Assembly (NCBI GenBank): GCA_946902985.2
Contig: OX336388.2
Span: 1,704,969,978-1,705,033,977, forward strand
Source of the DNA: Meconema thalassinum
Taxonomy: Eukaryota > Arthropoda > Insecta > Orthoptera > Tettigoniidae
Reading direction: 5' to 3'
DNA: 64,000 nt
The notes beneath the pieces are model-generated. The model was not told the DNA's origin, ran no database searches, and saw only the letters and a program-made list of their open reading frames with translations. The position numbers were made by a program, and so were the translations under genes. Shown here piece after piece: positions 1 through 9,564 of the stretch (position 1 is its first letter; every line of letters starts with the position of its first letter).

Positions 1-433
1 TCTAAGGGGACCGCAAGTACTTGAGACGCAGTGAGGAAAAGCTCCTCAGAAACAGCTCCAAGCGATATCTCTCTCCAAACACACCAACTCCTCAACTAAA
101 CTCACACCTCGATATAACCACAGCTATTCTTAAATAAATCGGTCCTGACAGCTACGCAATCAGGATGGAGAGCCTGCAATCAATATAATTAGTATCTCGC
201 TTTCAGAAACCATCTGAGTCAATGAATAATCTTCATAAATACAATTGTACGCCATTCATTCGCTGTCTACGTATTCGTTACATTGGCATTAAAATATATA
301 TGATTCGTTTCTAGTTATAAAAAAAAAAGCCACATCTACCGACTGAATGATACAGTTAGTTGGGAGCTGTCTACCTGAACGCAAATTAGTGAGGTCGATT
401 CCCGGCATATTTGGCTACAAATTTACAGTGCAT
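1..433. other. No gene or recognisable element seen
   Basis: AT-rich sequence before the first SINE. I see no coding signal, tRNA-like box or inverted repeat. Short reading frames starting near 347 run into the SINE and are not gene-like. Confidence 0.5.
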
Positions 434-447
434 ATGTGCACGAGATT

Positions 448-781
448 GAAGCCTCCGTGGCTTAGGCGGCAGCACGCAGGCCTCTCACCGCTGGGTCCGT
501 GGTTCAAATCCCGGTCACTCCATGTGAGATCTGTGCTGGACAAAACGGAGGCATACAGGTTTTTCTCCGGGTACTCCGGTTTTCCCTGTCAAAATTTCAT
601 TCCAGCAACACTCTCCACTATCATTTCATTTCATCTGTCATTCATTTAATCATTGCCCCAGAGGAGTGCGTCAGGCCTCGGCAGCCGGCACAGGTAATAT
701 AATCGCCGCTAGATGGGGGCTTCATTCATTCCATTCCTGACCCGGTCGGAGACTGGAAGCAGGCAGTGGATTTTCATTTTC
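448..781 (+). mobile_element. tRNA-derived SINE, family 1, full length with target-site duplication
   Basis: The head resembles a tRNA gene. A box-A-like TGGCTTAGGCGG lies near 458 and a box-B-like GGTTCAAATCC near 502, so RNA polymerase III would be the expected promoter user. The tail ends in TGGATTTTCATTTTCAT. A 14-bp direct repeat, ATGTGCACGAGATT, flanks it at 434-447 and 782-795, which fixes both ends and shows LINE-type target-primed insertion. Two more copies lie at 10352-10674 (minus) and 39958-40460 (plus, interrupted). The open frames across it are fortuitous. Confidence 0.9.
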
Positions 782-921
782 ATGTGCACGAGATTAATTT
801 TGTATTCGAAGAATCAAACAAAAGTTTGGTGCTTTTCAGTCGGTCAACACGAATGTACCCAAATAGAGCTGGGTTATACCCTTATCCTGAAATAAATTAC
901 ATAAGATTAATAAATACACTA

Positions 922-962
922 GGATGACCAGTTTCGATCGTCAAGCGATCATCATCAGATCC
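922..962 (-). ncRNA. Hammerhead ribozyme motif, type I, compact stem III (left arm)
   Basis: On the minus strand the order is stem I GGAU, core CUGAUGA, stem II GAUCG/CGAUC with loop CUUGA, core GAAA, a 2-bp stem III (AC/GU with a two-base loop), cleavage triplet GUC, and the stem I return strand AUCC. All conserved core positions are present, so self-cleavage after the C of GUC is predicted. This compact form is known from Penelope-like elements. It mirrors the motif at 1549-1589. Confidence 0.85.
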
Positions 963-1548
963 ATTACACTTAGGCTATAACATCTATGTTTGAGAATACA
1001 GGTGAAAAATATATACAATATGTACAATTATTTAGTTGCAGTGTTGGTAATGCAACAGTCGGTGTATGTTAAATGTGGTATATCTAATGTTAGGTAAACT
1101 TCTAAAATAGTGTTGAAAATCCGGAATTTGTCTGTTAGGGGTGATTATATGGTTTTACAAAATCAACTATGGTTATACTGAAATAATGCAAGCTTATACT
1201 TATCGAGTTGTCTCTTTAACTGGAACTTGAAGCAGTTGACGTGTTGCCATAGACACCAGTTGTAGTCGACTACAACTGCTTCAAGTTCCAGTTAAAGAGA
1301 CAACTCGATAAGTATAAGCTTGCATTATTTCAGTATAACCATAGTTGATTTTGTAAAACCATATAATCACCCCTAACAGACAAATTCCGGATTTTCATCA
1401 CTATTTTAGAAGTTTACCTAACATTAGATATACCACATTTAACATACACCGACTGTTGCATTACCAACACTGCAACTAAATAATTGTACATATTTTATAT
1501 ATTTTTCACCTGTATTCTCAAACATAGATGTTATAGCCTAAGTGTAAT

Positions 1549-1589
1549 GGATCTGATGATGATCGCTTGACGATCGAAACTGGTCATCC
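1549..1589 (+). ncRNA. Hammerhead ribozyme motif, type I, compact stem III (right arm)
   Basis: This has the same architecture as its mirror copy. Stem I is GGAU (1549-1552) with AUCC (1586-1589). The core is CUGAUGA at 1553-1559. Stem II is a 5-bp GAUCG/CGAUC hairpin. GAAA is followed by a minimal AC-UG-GU stem III, and predicted cleavage is after C1585. The element end, TTGACCGACTGAAAAG, lies about 70 bases downstream. Confidence 0.88.
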
Positions 1590-2104
1590 TAGTGTATTTA
1601 TTAATCTTATGTAATTTATTTCAGGATAAGGGCACAACCCAGCTCTTTTTGGGTACATTCGTGTTGACCGACTGAAAAGCACCAAACTTTTGTTTACTTA
1701 GGCAACACTGAAAAATGGCTTCAAACCTCACAATATTCGAAGAATACTGTATTTAGTAGAACATACAGGATATACTTGATGGCGAATCAATAGTTACGCG
1801 TATATCATCATCGTAATCACTATCATGTCATTTAGGATCATTAAGGATTGCGAACGGTTTGGAACCAATATTTAGGAGACTACATGACGGGATTACATAA
1901 ATGAACATTCTTTAGAAGCGTCAGGACACAGGATAACTGGTCATTCAATAGAGTTGATTTTCAGTCGGTCAACACAAGTGTGCCTAATTAAATTGGGCGG
2001 GAAGTGACAATTATTTCATCATCCTACTACCTGACCGAAATGTTACATGAATTAGTTTACGCAATTATTAACACAATTCTCTCAAAAATGGTGGGGGTTT
2101 AATT

Positions 2105-2147
2105 GGATGGCATGTTTCGCTCGTCAAGCGAGCATCATCAGATCTCC
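2105..2147 (-). ncRNA. Decayed hammerhead ribozyme motif
   Basis: The minus strand reads CUGAUGA, a perfect 5-bp stem II (GCUCG/CGAGC, loop CUUGA) and GAAAC. The cleavage triplet is GCC rather than GUC: the U that should pair next to GAAA has become C (2110). One stem I pair is also lost. The fold is recognisable, but cleavage is predicted to be weak or absent. Confidence 0.7.
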
Positions 2148-2629
2148 ATAAACAAGACAAAATTGTTCTACAAAACCCACGATCGGTAGCAGCTCTCCAA
2201 CAATAACCCGCTAAAAGCACTGCTGTGAAATACTATACGGGATAATAAAACCGACTTATTTAAAATAATATGTTTCCGAAGTTCATTTACATCCGCCTCG
2301 GGAAGCACTGCGCTCCGGCCATGTCCTTAATCCCAATTTTCCAGCGAACTTGTCATTAATAAACTTACGATTGCTTAATATGTATAGTAGCCAAGCTATT
2401 ACAGACGTATTTCGTACGAAATGATCAAAGACAAATGCTCGGCGATATAAGTTATATATGAAGTTACGTTATATGCAACTGTTTGCATCATGAAACTGTG
2501 GTCAAGGGGAGAATATGCTTTGACCATTAAAGAACTAATGTTAGGTAGATCGAATCTTACCTCGGACGTTATGTTTTGCTTGCCTATGCCTATGTTTGTT
2601 TCCTTTTTATGCTTGATGCCTTAATATAT

Positions 2630-2872
2630 CGACCACCTCGTGCTGTAGCGGCTAGCATTCTTATCCGTCGACCCGGAAGTCCTGGTTCAATTCCTGGCCC
2701 TTCAAAGAAATTTAAATCTGGTCTGAGGGCTCGAACAAGGTTCACTCAACCTTGTGAGACAAAACTAAGAAGAGGCGGGACTAATTCCTACCACAGCCAT
2801 TCTAGAAGTGGTTTTCCGTGGTTTCCCAATTTCTACTCCAGACAATTGCCGGGATGGATCCTATTAATTACA
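2630..2872 (+). mobile_element. tRNA-derived SINE, family 2, 5' portion
   Basis: It begins GACCACCTCG. It has a tRNA-like head with a box-A-like GTAGCGGCTAGCA and a box-B-like GGTTCAATTCC. A body common to the family follows, including TGGTTTTCCGTGGTTTCCC near 2811. It lacks the long tail seen in the copy at 4848-5250. It is nested in the hammerhead-family element. Confidence 0.75.
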
Positions 2873-2959
2873 ATAATTAATCACATGTATTTTTTTCAGG
2901 TTAATTTTTCGTATGTCCCAGTAATTAGGATTATATTGCGTTGACCGACTGAAAAGTAG

Positions 2960-3222
2960 AAATATCAATTGTCAATCAGGAAAACACTGAAAAATGGCAT
3001 CAAGGATATATATTGCTCAAGATACCCTATGTCTACTGTACCATAAGGGACGCTCTGTAGTTAGTTAGTTAGTTTATTTGTTTGTTTATAGGCCGCAAAA
3101 GGTAGAAATTTTTTGTTCACTGGGTAGAATGTCATTTGTCTTCGGAGCACAAGTGGTACAAGTACAAATGTTTTGTAAACGTAGTTTTTAACTTTTTGAT
3201 TTGATCTACCCATATTATCCAT

Positions 3223-3262
<40 letters not shown>

Positions 3263-4325
3263 TACAGTGAGAATATTACTACTGTTGTGTCATCGTGAAC
3301 AAGAATGGAGTGACGTTCGTAAGAATGTGTTTATGTGCCTCAAGAATTGTAAATGTATAGGCTACATATCAGTTTCGTTTATAAAGAAATACTCCAATCT
3401 TGTTCCATTCTAAATAAAATATTTGGACTTGAACAACAACTTCACAATATTCCGAACACAAGTGAAACCAAAATGATTTCTACTGTAGTTCACTCAAACA
3501 CTGTAGAAATATGAACGCGTCCTCCTTGTTGTCATAATCAATCTTCGCACTACATATTTTACGTTATTATATCGTGAAATCCAATTATCACATGTTTCGT
3601 GGAATTTATAGAAGGCTGCCAACTTTATGGGTGAATATCTATAATCGCCCATGAATGGACTTGATCCACTTGTGCTCTAAACGCGCGAAGTATTGAAACT
3701 ATGTTTGTATCCGAACTTCCATTATCACCTGCCAGAGGAGCCACTGCGCACAAAAAATAACTGCAGGTTCCACTATTACGTCCAACGCTGTGTACAAAGA
3801 CATTTTGTAGGGACATGTCTGTGTCTCAATGTATGTGTATGTATTTATTTTTGTGCTCAATTTAAATTGCTATAATTAAATACAACTTGCTCTTTTTTAT
3901 GCGATTTCTGCTCTCTTTTCATTGGTCTTGTAGTAAAGAGCGAATGGTTCTCACGGGCCCACTATTGACTGTCATGCAATGCGAGAATGTGTAGAAATTA
4001 AAATTCCGTGAAACATTGGTGTACGTGTCTACCCCTTCATTCTAAAGTTTGAACTTATCTATCTTGAAGTAGGACAGCGAAAGGAGAAACAACTGACCAA
4101 GCTGTGGTGTAATGCGCAATTTTTAACCAACTAGTAAATAAGTGTAATGCGGTCCAGAAAAAAAAAGAGCTTGGTCGTATGCACTGCCATAAAAATCTCT
4201 CCAGCTCTGTGTTTGTTTATATGGCCCAGAAGTGTAGTAGAGAGTCGAGTGTGTTGGTGTTGATACAGGCCCAGTTCTGTCTGAGCAGTGATCTTACTCG
4301 CTCTCCCACATAAGCCAGAGTTTTT
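2960..4325. other. No gene seen; one tetranucleotide microsatellite
   Basis: AT-rich sequence without a supported coding region. A (TTTC)n tract, about ten units, lies at 3224-3263. A short match to the right flank of the 817-1695 element (AACACTGAAAAATGGC) occurs near 2983. Confidence 0.5.
3224..3263 (+). repeat. (TTTC)n microsatellite
   Basis: About ten uninterrupted TTTC units. No adjoining element explains it as a retroposon tail. Confidence 0.95.
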
Positions 4326-4337
4326 CGGTGTCCATGA

Positions 4338-4387
4338 TGATGATAATTGTTGTTTTAAGGGGCCTAACATCCAGGTTATCGGCCCTG
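4338..4387 (-). mobile_element. 50-bp retroposon 3' tail with target-site duplication
   Basis: On the minus strand it is a GGGCC...GGCCCC hairpin followed by TTAAAACAACAA and (ATC)n. The 12-bp repeat CGGTGTCCATGA at 4326-4337 and 4388-4399 shows this tiny piece is a complete, severely 5'-truncated insertion. Sister copies lie at 13263-13316 and 14211-14268. Confidence 0.85.
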
Positions 4388-4442
4388 CGGTGTCCATGAA
4401 GCGCAGTGAATGGCATTGCTGAAGGAACGTACTAATAACACA

Positions 4443-4790
4443 TTAAATTAACTCAGTACCGACAGCGGTAGCTACGCTGCTAACGCGTAGCTCTAGGCCA
4501 TGGGGCCAAGCTCTCCGCGGACTTGGTAAACGTGGGATTGAGCCCCACCGTCGGCCGTCTTTGAAATGGTTTTTCGTGGTTTCCCCATTTTCAACTCCAG
4601 GCAAGTGCTGGGACGGTACCTTCCACATCCTTGCCCAGTTTCATTCACCATCATTCATTTCATCTCTCATTAACTCCTCTCATGAGGTTGGCGTCAGGAA
4701 GGGCATCCGGCCGTAAAAAATCCGTCACACAAAGACTTTCATCGCATCTCATGGAAAACGGGATTTATGCGGGGCAGACATACACACCAA
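4443..4790 (+). mobile_element. tRNA-derived SINE, family 3
   Basis: The head contains GGTAGCTACGCTGCTAACGC and a box-B-like GGGATTGAGCCCC. The body includes TTCGTGGTTTCCCC and the family hallmark GGGCATCCGGCCGTAAAAA near 4702. The 3' end has the ATCTCATGGAAAACGGGAT type of motif. Other copies lie at 15122, 18640, 27255, 56597, 59975 and a fragment at 9345. Confidence 0.75.
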
Positions 4791-4847
4791 ATTAACTCAG
4801 ATATAGAATTCCCATTGCAAGCAGTTTCAAGCAAGTTTATTTTCTCA

Positions 4848-5250
4848 CTTGTTGATGTTGATGATTGATTTAAGGCTTTGTAACATCGTGGTCATGTAAC
4901 CCGTGCACTTGGGTGTGTGTAAGTTGTCTGATAATCTGTGTCACTGTGATATCTATACTAGTGTGTGTACTTGTAGTCGAGGTAGGATTTGGCTAAGAAG
5001 CGGCTGTGGCCTTTAGTTAGATACCATCCCGGCATTTGCCTGGAGTAGAAGTGGGAAACCACGGTAAACCACTTCCAGGATGGCTGAGGTAGGAATCGAA
5101 ACGCCTTTTCTCAGTTTTGCCTAACGAGACTGAGTGTGCCCCATTCCACTCCTCAGACCAGAATTAAATATCTTAGCAGAGCCGAGAATCGAACCCGGGC
5201 CTTCATGGTGACAGCCAAGAATGCTAGCCACTACGCAAAGAGGCGGACCT
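4848..5250 (-). mobile_element. tRNA-derived SINE, family 2, near full length
   Basis: This is the most complete family 2 copy. On the minus strand the head is GTCCGCCTCTTTGCGTAGTG, with box B GGGTTCGATTCTCGG. The central body has a GTGGTTTACCGTGGTTTCCC stretch. The tail carries CACACACCCAAGTGCACGGG and a GGGTTACATGACC...TTACAAAGCC near-palindrome before CATCAACATC. Many truncated relatives are scattered through the window. Confidence 0.8.
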
Positions 5251-5254
5251 TAGT

Positions 5255-5790
5255 ACTGAAAAAGCAGAAGAGTATATTTTAGTTTCAATGAGCCCGACGT
5301 GACGGTGTGGACATCGGACCAGAGAGTAGAAAGCAATGCAATAATGACAATAGGTGCGAGAACAATAGAGCCGTTTTTCTGCTATTGGAAACCAGCAGCT
5401 GTGAAGGAGAAAACGCAGACTCATGACAGGCAGCCAACAGTGGCAATTAATTACACTAATTGACGGTGTGGCCTAAATAGCAGAGGACCAAAGTAAATCA
5501 ATAGACATTTGGCTGCTCCATTAACGCTATGATCTATGAAGTCCGCAACTTATGATAGTCTGCTATATAACTAGCCTTGTTAAGCAGTAATTACTTGCTG
5601 ATGACAACTCGATTGCACAAATCTACATTTCCCACTCTGGACTTGTTGCTATCGAATAGCTCGGCTCACCGAACTGTCATACCACGCCCTCTGAATCTCT
5701 ATTACTCGTCATCGACATTCACCCATTTGTAGCTTAATTAGTATTAGAAGAAAAGCGCACAATGTGCAAAGACATATTTGAACAAATGAT
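5255..5790. other. No gene or repeat recognised
   Basis: Unremarkable sequence between a SINE and a LINE relic. No coding region or structured repeat was identified. Confidence 0.4.
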
Positions 5791-5799
5791 CAATTATGC

Positions 5800-6690
5800 T
5801 AATGCCAGTCTTATTATTGAGGTTGTCCTCATTTTGCAGTTTTGTGCGTGGTACCTTTCACAGTGTTCGTTGCACAGGTCACATACACAGTCTTCATTAG
5901 GTTGGTGGAAATTCTTGGTTTTGCAGAATCTATAATGAAATCCATGGGTGGCGTAACTTGTAATTACGTGTCATAGCTCGTAATTAGCTTGTTTCCACTC
6001 TTTCGTCATTATGACAACTGTGGAGTAAAAGTCGGACCAAATGGCATTTCGTTTCTCATTTAAGGTTCGGCGTGCATTCTCATAGGCTTTGGTGTTTGGT
6101 AGGTAAAACTGTATTTTGATGTCGTCGATGAAGTAGTCCTCTTTGGTTAATACATATGTCAACCTTGATGGGGTAAACTTTCCTATGGCTAATATCCTCT
6201 TAAGATATCGGGCCTTGACTTTTTCTATTATCATCAGGTCGATGAGTGTGAGTTTTTCCCAGGTAATGCTAATCCAATATGTTGCTATTGGTGAAATGGC
6301 TGTTCTGAACAGTAGCATTGCTGTACCCAATTATATTTGTTCAGGTTGTTCGATGTGATAGATGGCTTTTATTGCTGCGGCCGCTCTTTTTTTAACGTGG
6401 ATATTGTAAGATGTTAAGAGTAGTTTGGAGGGCGACTCCGAGATACTTGAATTTCGGCACTACTTCTAGTGGTTTGTTGTGCAGGGTCATTATGTTTTTA
6501 AGTGCATGCCTTCCTCCTTTCCTGAAGGTCAACTGTTTGGTTTTGCTGTGGTTAATTTGAGGACCATTTCCTTCTGTCCATGATGTGAGCCTGTTGAGGA
6601 CCTCTTAGAGCTCTTCTATGTTTTCTGAACCTATTGCCATGTCGTCCGCATAAAGTAAAAGCGATGCTGAGGTATCTATTTGTAGCTTAA
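5800..6690 (-). pseudogene. Non-LTR retrotransposon reverse-transcriptase C-terminal relic
   Basis: Minus-strand translation gives a catalytic box, YADDMAIGSENIEEL, near 6635. After a gap with frame breaks it gives a continuous 119-residue stretch (5971-6330) of the post-RT 'thumb' type, containing LTLIDLMIIEKVKARYLKRI. Translation continues past a TGA (5971-5973, plausibly a mutated CGA arginine) into a zinc-knuckle-like CX2CX7HX3C (CDLCNEHCERYHAQNC). A LINE with YADD and a C-terminal CCHC knuckle is clear. The clade is not certain. It is 5'-truncated at about 6690 and carries frameshifts, so it is dead. Confidence 0.7.
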
Positions 6691-6744
6691 TGGAGTGCTA
6701 ATTCATTAACCTAGATGAACCAAGTATTTTAAAACAAGTAATAT

Positions 6745-6965
6745 AATAATGTTTTTAGTTTTACGTCCTTCTTAGCTACTGCGGCTTTTAGAGACGCCGG
6801 GGTGCCGGATAATTGGCCCGAAGGAAATCTTTATCGTGCCAGTAAATACGACGAAACGGCACCCTCCCATTTGCGCACCCTCAAATAATGCCAACTGACT
6901 GAGCCAGGATTCGATCCCGCAACCTTGGACACAGTAGCGAGAACGTTGCCGCCGTGCCCCTTTAA
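6745..6965 (-). mobile_element. tRNA-derived SINE, family 4
   Basis: On the plus strand it starts GTTTTTAGTTTTACGTCC and passes through the family core GAGACGCCGGGGTGCCGGAT and AATCTTTATCGTGCCAGTAA-like sequence. It ends in a tRNA-like head with a box B complement (GGATTCGATCCCGCAACC). The same family recurs at 18500, 53790, 55266, 61430, 61588, 62795 and 63343. Confidence 0.75.
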
Positions 6966-7017
6966 ACAAGCCTTAGCAGTATGGTGGCTCAGGCAAGGAA
7001 CACATTTCTACAAAAAG

Positions 7018-7515
7018 GGAATCTGCTGACATCGAATATAGATTTACAGTATTAGGAAGTCTTTTTGAAAGCCTTTGTCTGGAGCGTGGCACTCTATGGA
7101 AGTGAAACTTGAACTATTGGTGCAGCAGAAAAGAGGAGAATTGAAGCATTTGAAATGAGGTGTCACAGGAGAATGATGAAGATCAGATGGGCAGAGAGGC
7201 TTACAAACGAAGAGGTATTAAGACGAGTGGGAGAGGAAAGATGTTCCTGGCGACTGATAATGAAGAGAAGAGATAGGTTGGTAGGACACGTACTAAGACA
7301 GCCAGGAATAGCAAGCTTAGTTATGGAAGGAAGGGTCGAGGACAAGAACTGTAGGGGTAGACCAATTTTAGAATATGTTAAACAGATTGCCTCGGATGTA
7401 GGGTGTGGTAGCTACGTAGAGATCAAACGATTAGCTCAGGACAGGGGAACATGGGGAGCTGCATCAAACCAGTCAAAAGACTGAAGACTCGATCAACAAC
7501 AACAACAACAACAAC
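7018..7515 (+). pseudogene. 5'-truncated RTE-type LINE, C-terminal coding end and 3' tail
   Basis: This encodes the end of the RTE polyprotein found complete at 41385-44465. The frame reads KAFVWSVALYGSET, then RRMMKIRWAERLTNEEVLRR and SNQSKD before a stop at about 7482, followed by a (CAA)n tail. One in-frame stop interrupts it (TGAACTATTGG after GAAACT at 7110). A typical dead-on-arrival insertion: only about 500 bp of a 3-kb element. In the poly-A stretch where the large copy is frameshifted, this copy is in frame. Confidence 0.85.
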
Positions 7516-7875
7516 AGCAAATGAAAAGAATTTAAACTTCCACTGCTTATGTAAATAACTAAACCAAAATCAGGCAGAATGGAAATGCTATTTAATAATT
7601 TACCTATATTTAGCGTCGATCTTTTAAGCAATAGTTTCACAAAGAAAGCTTTTGAGGAATGCTGACTGCCTCATTCACCAGAAGACGAGTAGACACCTCG
7701 CTGTCTCATCAATGTCTAGTGACGGACAAAATAGTTACGTTCTTGCAGTCTCTTGATGAAGAAGCAAATTGTTACTCTTCTATTTACCTTGGACCAACCG
7801 AATTTTCTGCGACACGGTGCATGCTTGCACCTTATTATTCCCATTTCTACGGAGTCCGGGATAACGCGAAGAATA
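7516..7875. other. No gene seen
   Basis: Sequence between the RTE tail and the Tc1 element. A 90-codon frame at 7659 shows no recognisable motif. Confidence 0.4.
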
Positions 7876-7877
7876 TA

Positions 7878-9338
7878 CACATCAAAAAAAGTTTTGCATC
7901 ACCTCGGTTCCAAGAGTTCCGGAACCTTTAAATACAAAGGGAATAGAGATCAACACAAACAACATTTCAGCTCGTTTTATTGCTCATGAGACCCACACAT
8001 TGCATGTTGTACCATCATACAGCTAGACTTTCAGCATTTGTGGTCCAGATTGCAGTACACACCACTACCTCTAATACCCAGTAGCACGTCCTCTTGCATT
8101 GATGCATGCCTGTATTCGTCGTGGCATACTATCCACAAGTTCATCAAGACACTGTTGGTCCAAATTGTCCCACTCCTCAACGACAATTCGGCGTAAATCT
8201 CTCAGAGTGGTTGGTGGGTCAAGACGTCCATAAACAGCCCTTTTCAACATATCCCAGGCATGTTCGATAGGGTTCATGTCTGGCGAACATGCTGGCCACT
8301 GTAGTCGAGCGATGTCGTTATCTTGAAGGAACGCATTCACAAGATGTGCACGATGAGGTCGAGAATTGTCGTCCATGAAGACAAATGCCTCTCCAATATT
8401 CTGCCGATATGGGTGCACTATGGGTCGGAGGATGTCATTCAGGTATCGTAAAGCCGTTTCGGAGCCTTCCATGACCACCAGTGGCGTACGTCGGCCCCAC
8501 ATAATGCCACCCCAAAACATCAGGGAACCACCACCTTGCTGCACTCGCTGGACAGTGTGTCTAAGACGTTCAGCCTGACCAGGGTGCCTCCAAACACGTC
8601 TCCGACGATTGTCTGGTTGAAGGCATATGCGACACTCATCGGTGAAGAGAACGTGATGCCAATTCTGTGGGGTCCATTCAGCATGTTGTTGGGCCCATCT
8701 GTACCGCGCTGCATGGTGTCGGGGTTGCAAAGCTGGACCTCGCCATGGACGTCGGAAGTGAAGTTGCGCATCATGCAGCCTATTGCGCACAGTTTGAGTT
8801 GAAACACGACGTCCTGTGGCTGAACGAAACGCATTATTCAACATGGTGGCATTGCTGTCAGGGTTCCTCCGAGCGGCAATCCGTAAGTAGCGGTCATCCA
8901 CTACAGTAGTAGCCCTTGGGCGGCCTGAGCGAGGCCTGTCATCGACAGTTCCTGTATCTCTGTACCTCCTCCATGTCCGAACAACATCGCTTTGGTTCAC
9001 TCTGAGACGCCTGGAAACTTCCCTTGTTGAGAGCCCTTCTTGACACAAAGTAACAATGCGGACGCGATCGAACTGCGGTATTGACCTTCTAGGCATGGTG
9101 GAACTACAGACAACATGAGCAGCGTACCTTCGTCCTGGTGGAATGACTGGAACTGATCGGCTGTCGTACCCCCTCCGTCTAATAGGCCCTGCTCATGCAT
9201 GGTTGTTTACATCTTTGAGCAGTTTTAGTGACATCTATGAACAGTCAAAGGGACTGTATCTTTGATACAATATACACAGTCAACGTCTATATGCCGGAGA
9301 TCTGGGAACCGAGGTGATGCAAAACTTTTTTTGATGTG
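7878..9338 (-). mobile_element. Tc1-type DNA transposon, apparently complete
   Basis: Terminal inverted repeats begin CACATCAAAAAAAGTTTTGC and agree for more than 30 bp (7878 onward; 9338 backward). TA dinucleotides lie just outside each end, as expected for TA target duplication; the right side has two extra bases. Total length is about 1.46 kb. It carries one uninterrupted transposase gene. Confidence 0.93.
8071..9096 (-). CDS. Tc1-family transposase, DD34E, intact frame
   Basis: Cut-and-paste transposase of 341 residues, the normal length for Tc1 proteins, acting in the nucleus on the element's own inverted repeats. Residues 1-110 form the paired helix-turn-helix DNA-binding region (LSTREVSRRLRVNQSDVVRT), with the GRPR-type linker SGRPRATT near residue 57. 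The catalytic core has D153 (FTDECR), D243 (MDDNSRPH) and E278 (SPDMNPIEHAW), with exactly 34 residues between the last two. The glycine-rich GGGSLMFWGGI at 188-198 is the usual loop. The ATG is 240 bp inside the right repeat, and the stop lies about 190 bp from the left repeat. No stop or frameshift was seen, so it may be recent or still functional. Activity is an inference. Confidence 0.95.
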   Translation of the reverse strand: MPRRSIPQFDRVRIVTLCQEGLSTREVSRRLRVNQSDVVRTWRRYRDTGTVDDRPRSGRPRATTVVDDRYLRIAARRNPDSNATMLNNAFRSATGRRVSTQTVRNRLHDAQLHFRRPWRGPALQPRHHAARYRWAQQHAEWTPQNWHHVLFTDECRICLQPDNRRRRVWRHPGQAERLRHTVQRVQQGGGSLMFWGGIMWGRRTPLVVMEGSETALRYLNDILRPIVHPYRQNIGEAFVFMDDNSRPHRAHLVNAFLQDNDIARLQWPACSPDMNPIEHAWDMLKRAVYGRLDPPTTLRDLRRIVVEEWDNLDQQCLDELVDSMPRRIQACINARGRATGY

Positions 9339-9344
9339 TGTATA

Positions 9345-9418
9345 TGTGGCGGATGGCTTTTACGGCCGGAAGTCCGTCATGACGCCAACCTCCTGAGGTG
9401 AGTTAATGACAGACGAAC
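9345..9418 (-). mobile_element. SINE family 3, 3' fragment
   Basis: GCGGATGGCTTTTACGGCCG followed by GACGCCAACCTCCTGAGGTG matches the complement of the family 3 tail. Confidence 0.65.
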
Positions 9419-9437
9419 TGAACTGTTAGTTGCAACT

Positions 9438-9500
9438 CTTCAGTCGGTCAACACAAGTTTTTCCAAATGACTGGGTGGGGTACAATGTATATAACAAAGA
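9438..9500 (+). repeat. Orphan terminus of the hammerhead-element family
   Basis: CTTCAGTCGGTCAACACAAG matches the left ends at 831 and 1958. No hammerhead motif or matching right end was found nearby, so this is a truncated copy. A poly-A run lies at 9540-9562. Confidence 0.6.
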
Positions 9501-9564
9501 CCAGAAGCCGGATCTCCGAGCGTACTATAGTTGGGATGAAAAAAAAAAAAACAAAAAAAAAACA

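Larger units (their letters stand above)
817..1695. mobile_element. Foldback element made of two mirror-image arms, each with a hammerhead motif
   Basis: The left arm, about 817-1238, is the reverse complement of the right arm, about 1273-1695. I counted only a handful of mismatches, so the arms look about 98-99% identical. The 34-nt centre contains the palindrome GTAGTCGACTAC. The outer ends read CTTTTCAGTCGGTCAACAC on the left and its complement on the right. No reading frame is convincing. Each arm holds a hammerhead-like motif, at 922-962 (minus) and 1549-1589 (plus). A single-arm relative at 27735-27955 also ends in TTGACCGACTG, so this copy can be read as a head-to-head inverted dimer with 3' ends outward. 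Affiliation with Penelope-like retroelements is inferred from the ribozyme type. Confidence 0.85.
1958..2958. mobile_element. Second hammerhead-family element with inverted ends, interrupted by a SINE
   Basis: The left end carries TTTTCAGTCGGTCAACAC near 1959 and the right end its complement near 2940. The termini are therefore those of the 817-1695 element. The terminal 50-70 bp are imperfect inverted repeats. The arms are unequal: a hammerhead motif is seen only on the left (2105-2147), and a family 2 SINE sits at 2630-2872. This is probably an older, partly deleted copy. Confidence 0.65.

Noticed and set aside
450..520. tRNA gene (A and B boxes present)
   Set aside because: No complete cloverleaf. 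The boxes belong to SINE heads, here and at the other SINE copies.
347..702. Two overlapping plus-strand frames (100 and 67 codons)
   Set aside because: They read through the SINE at 448-781 and its tRNA-like head.
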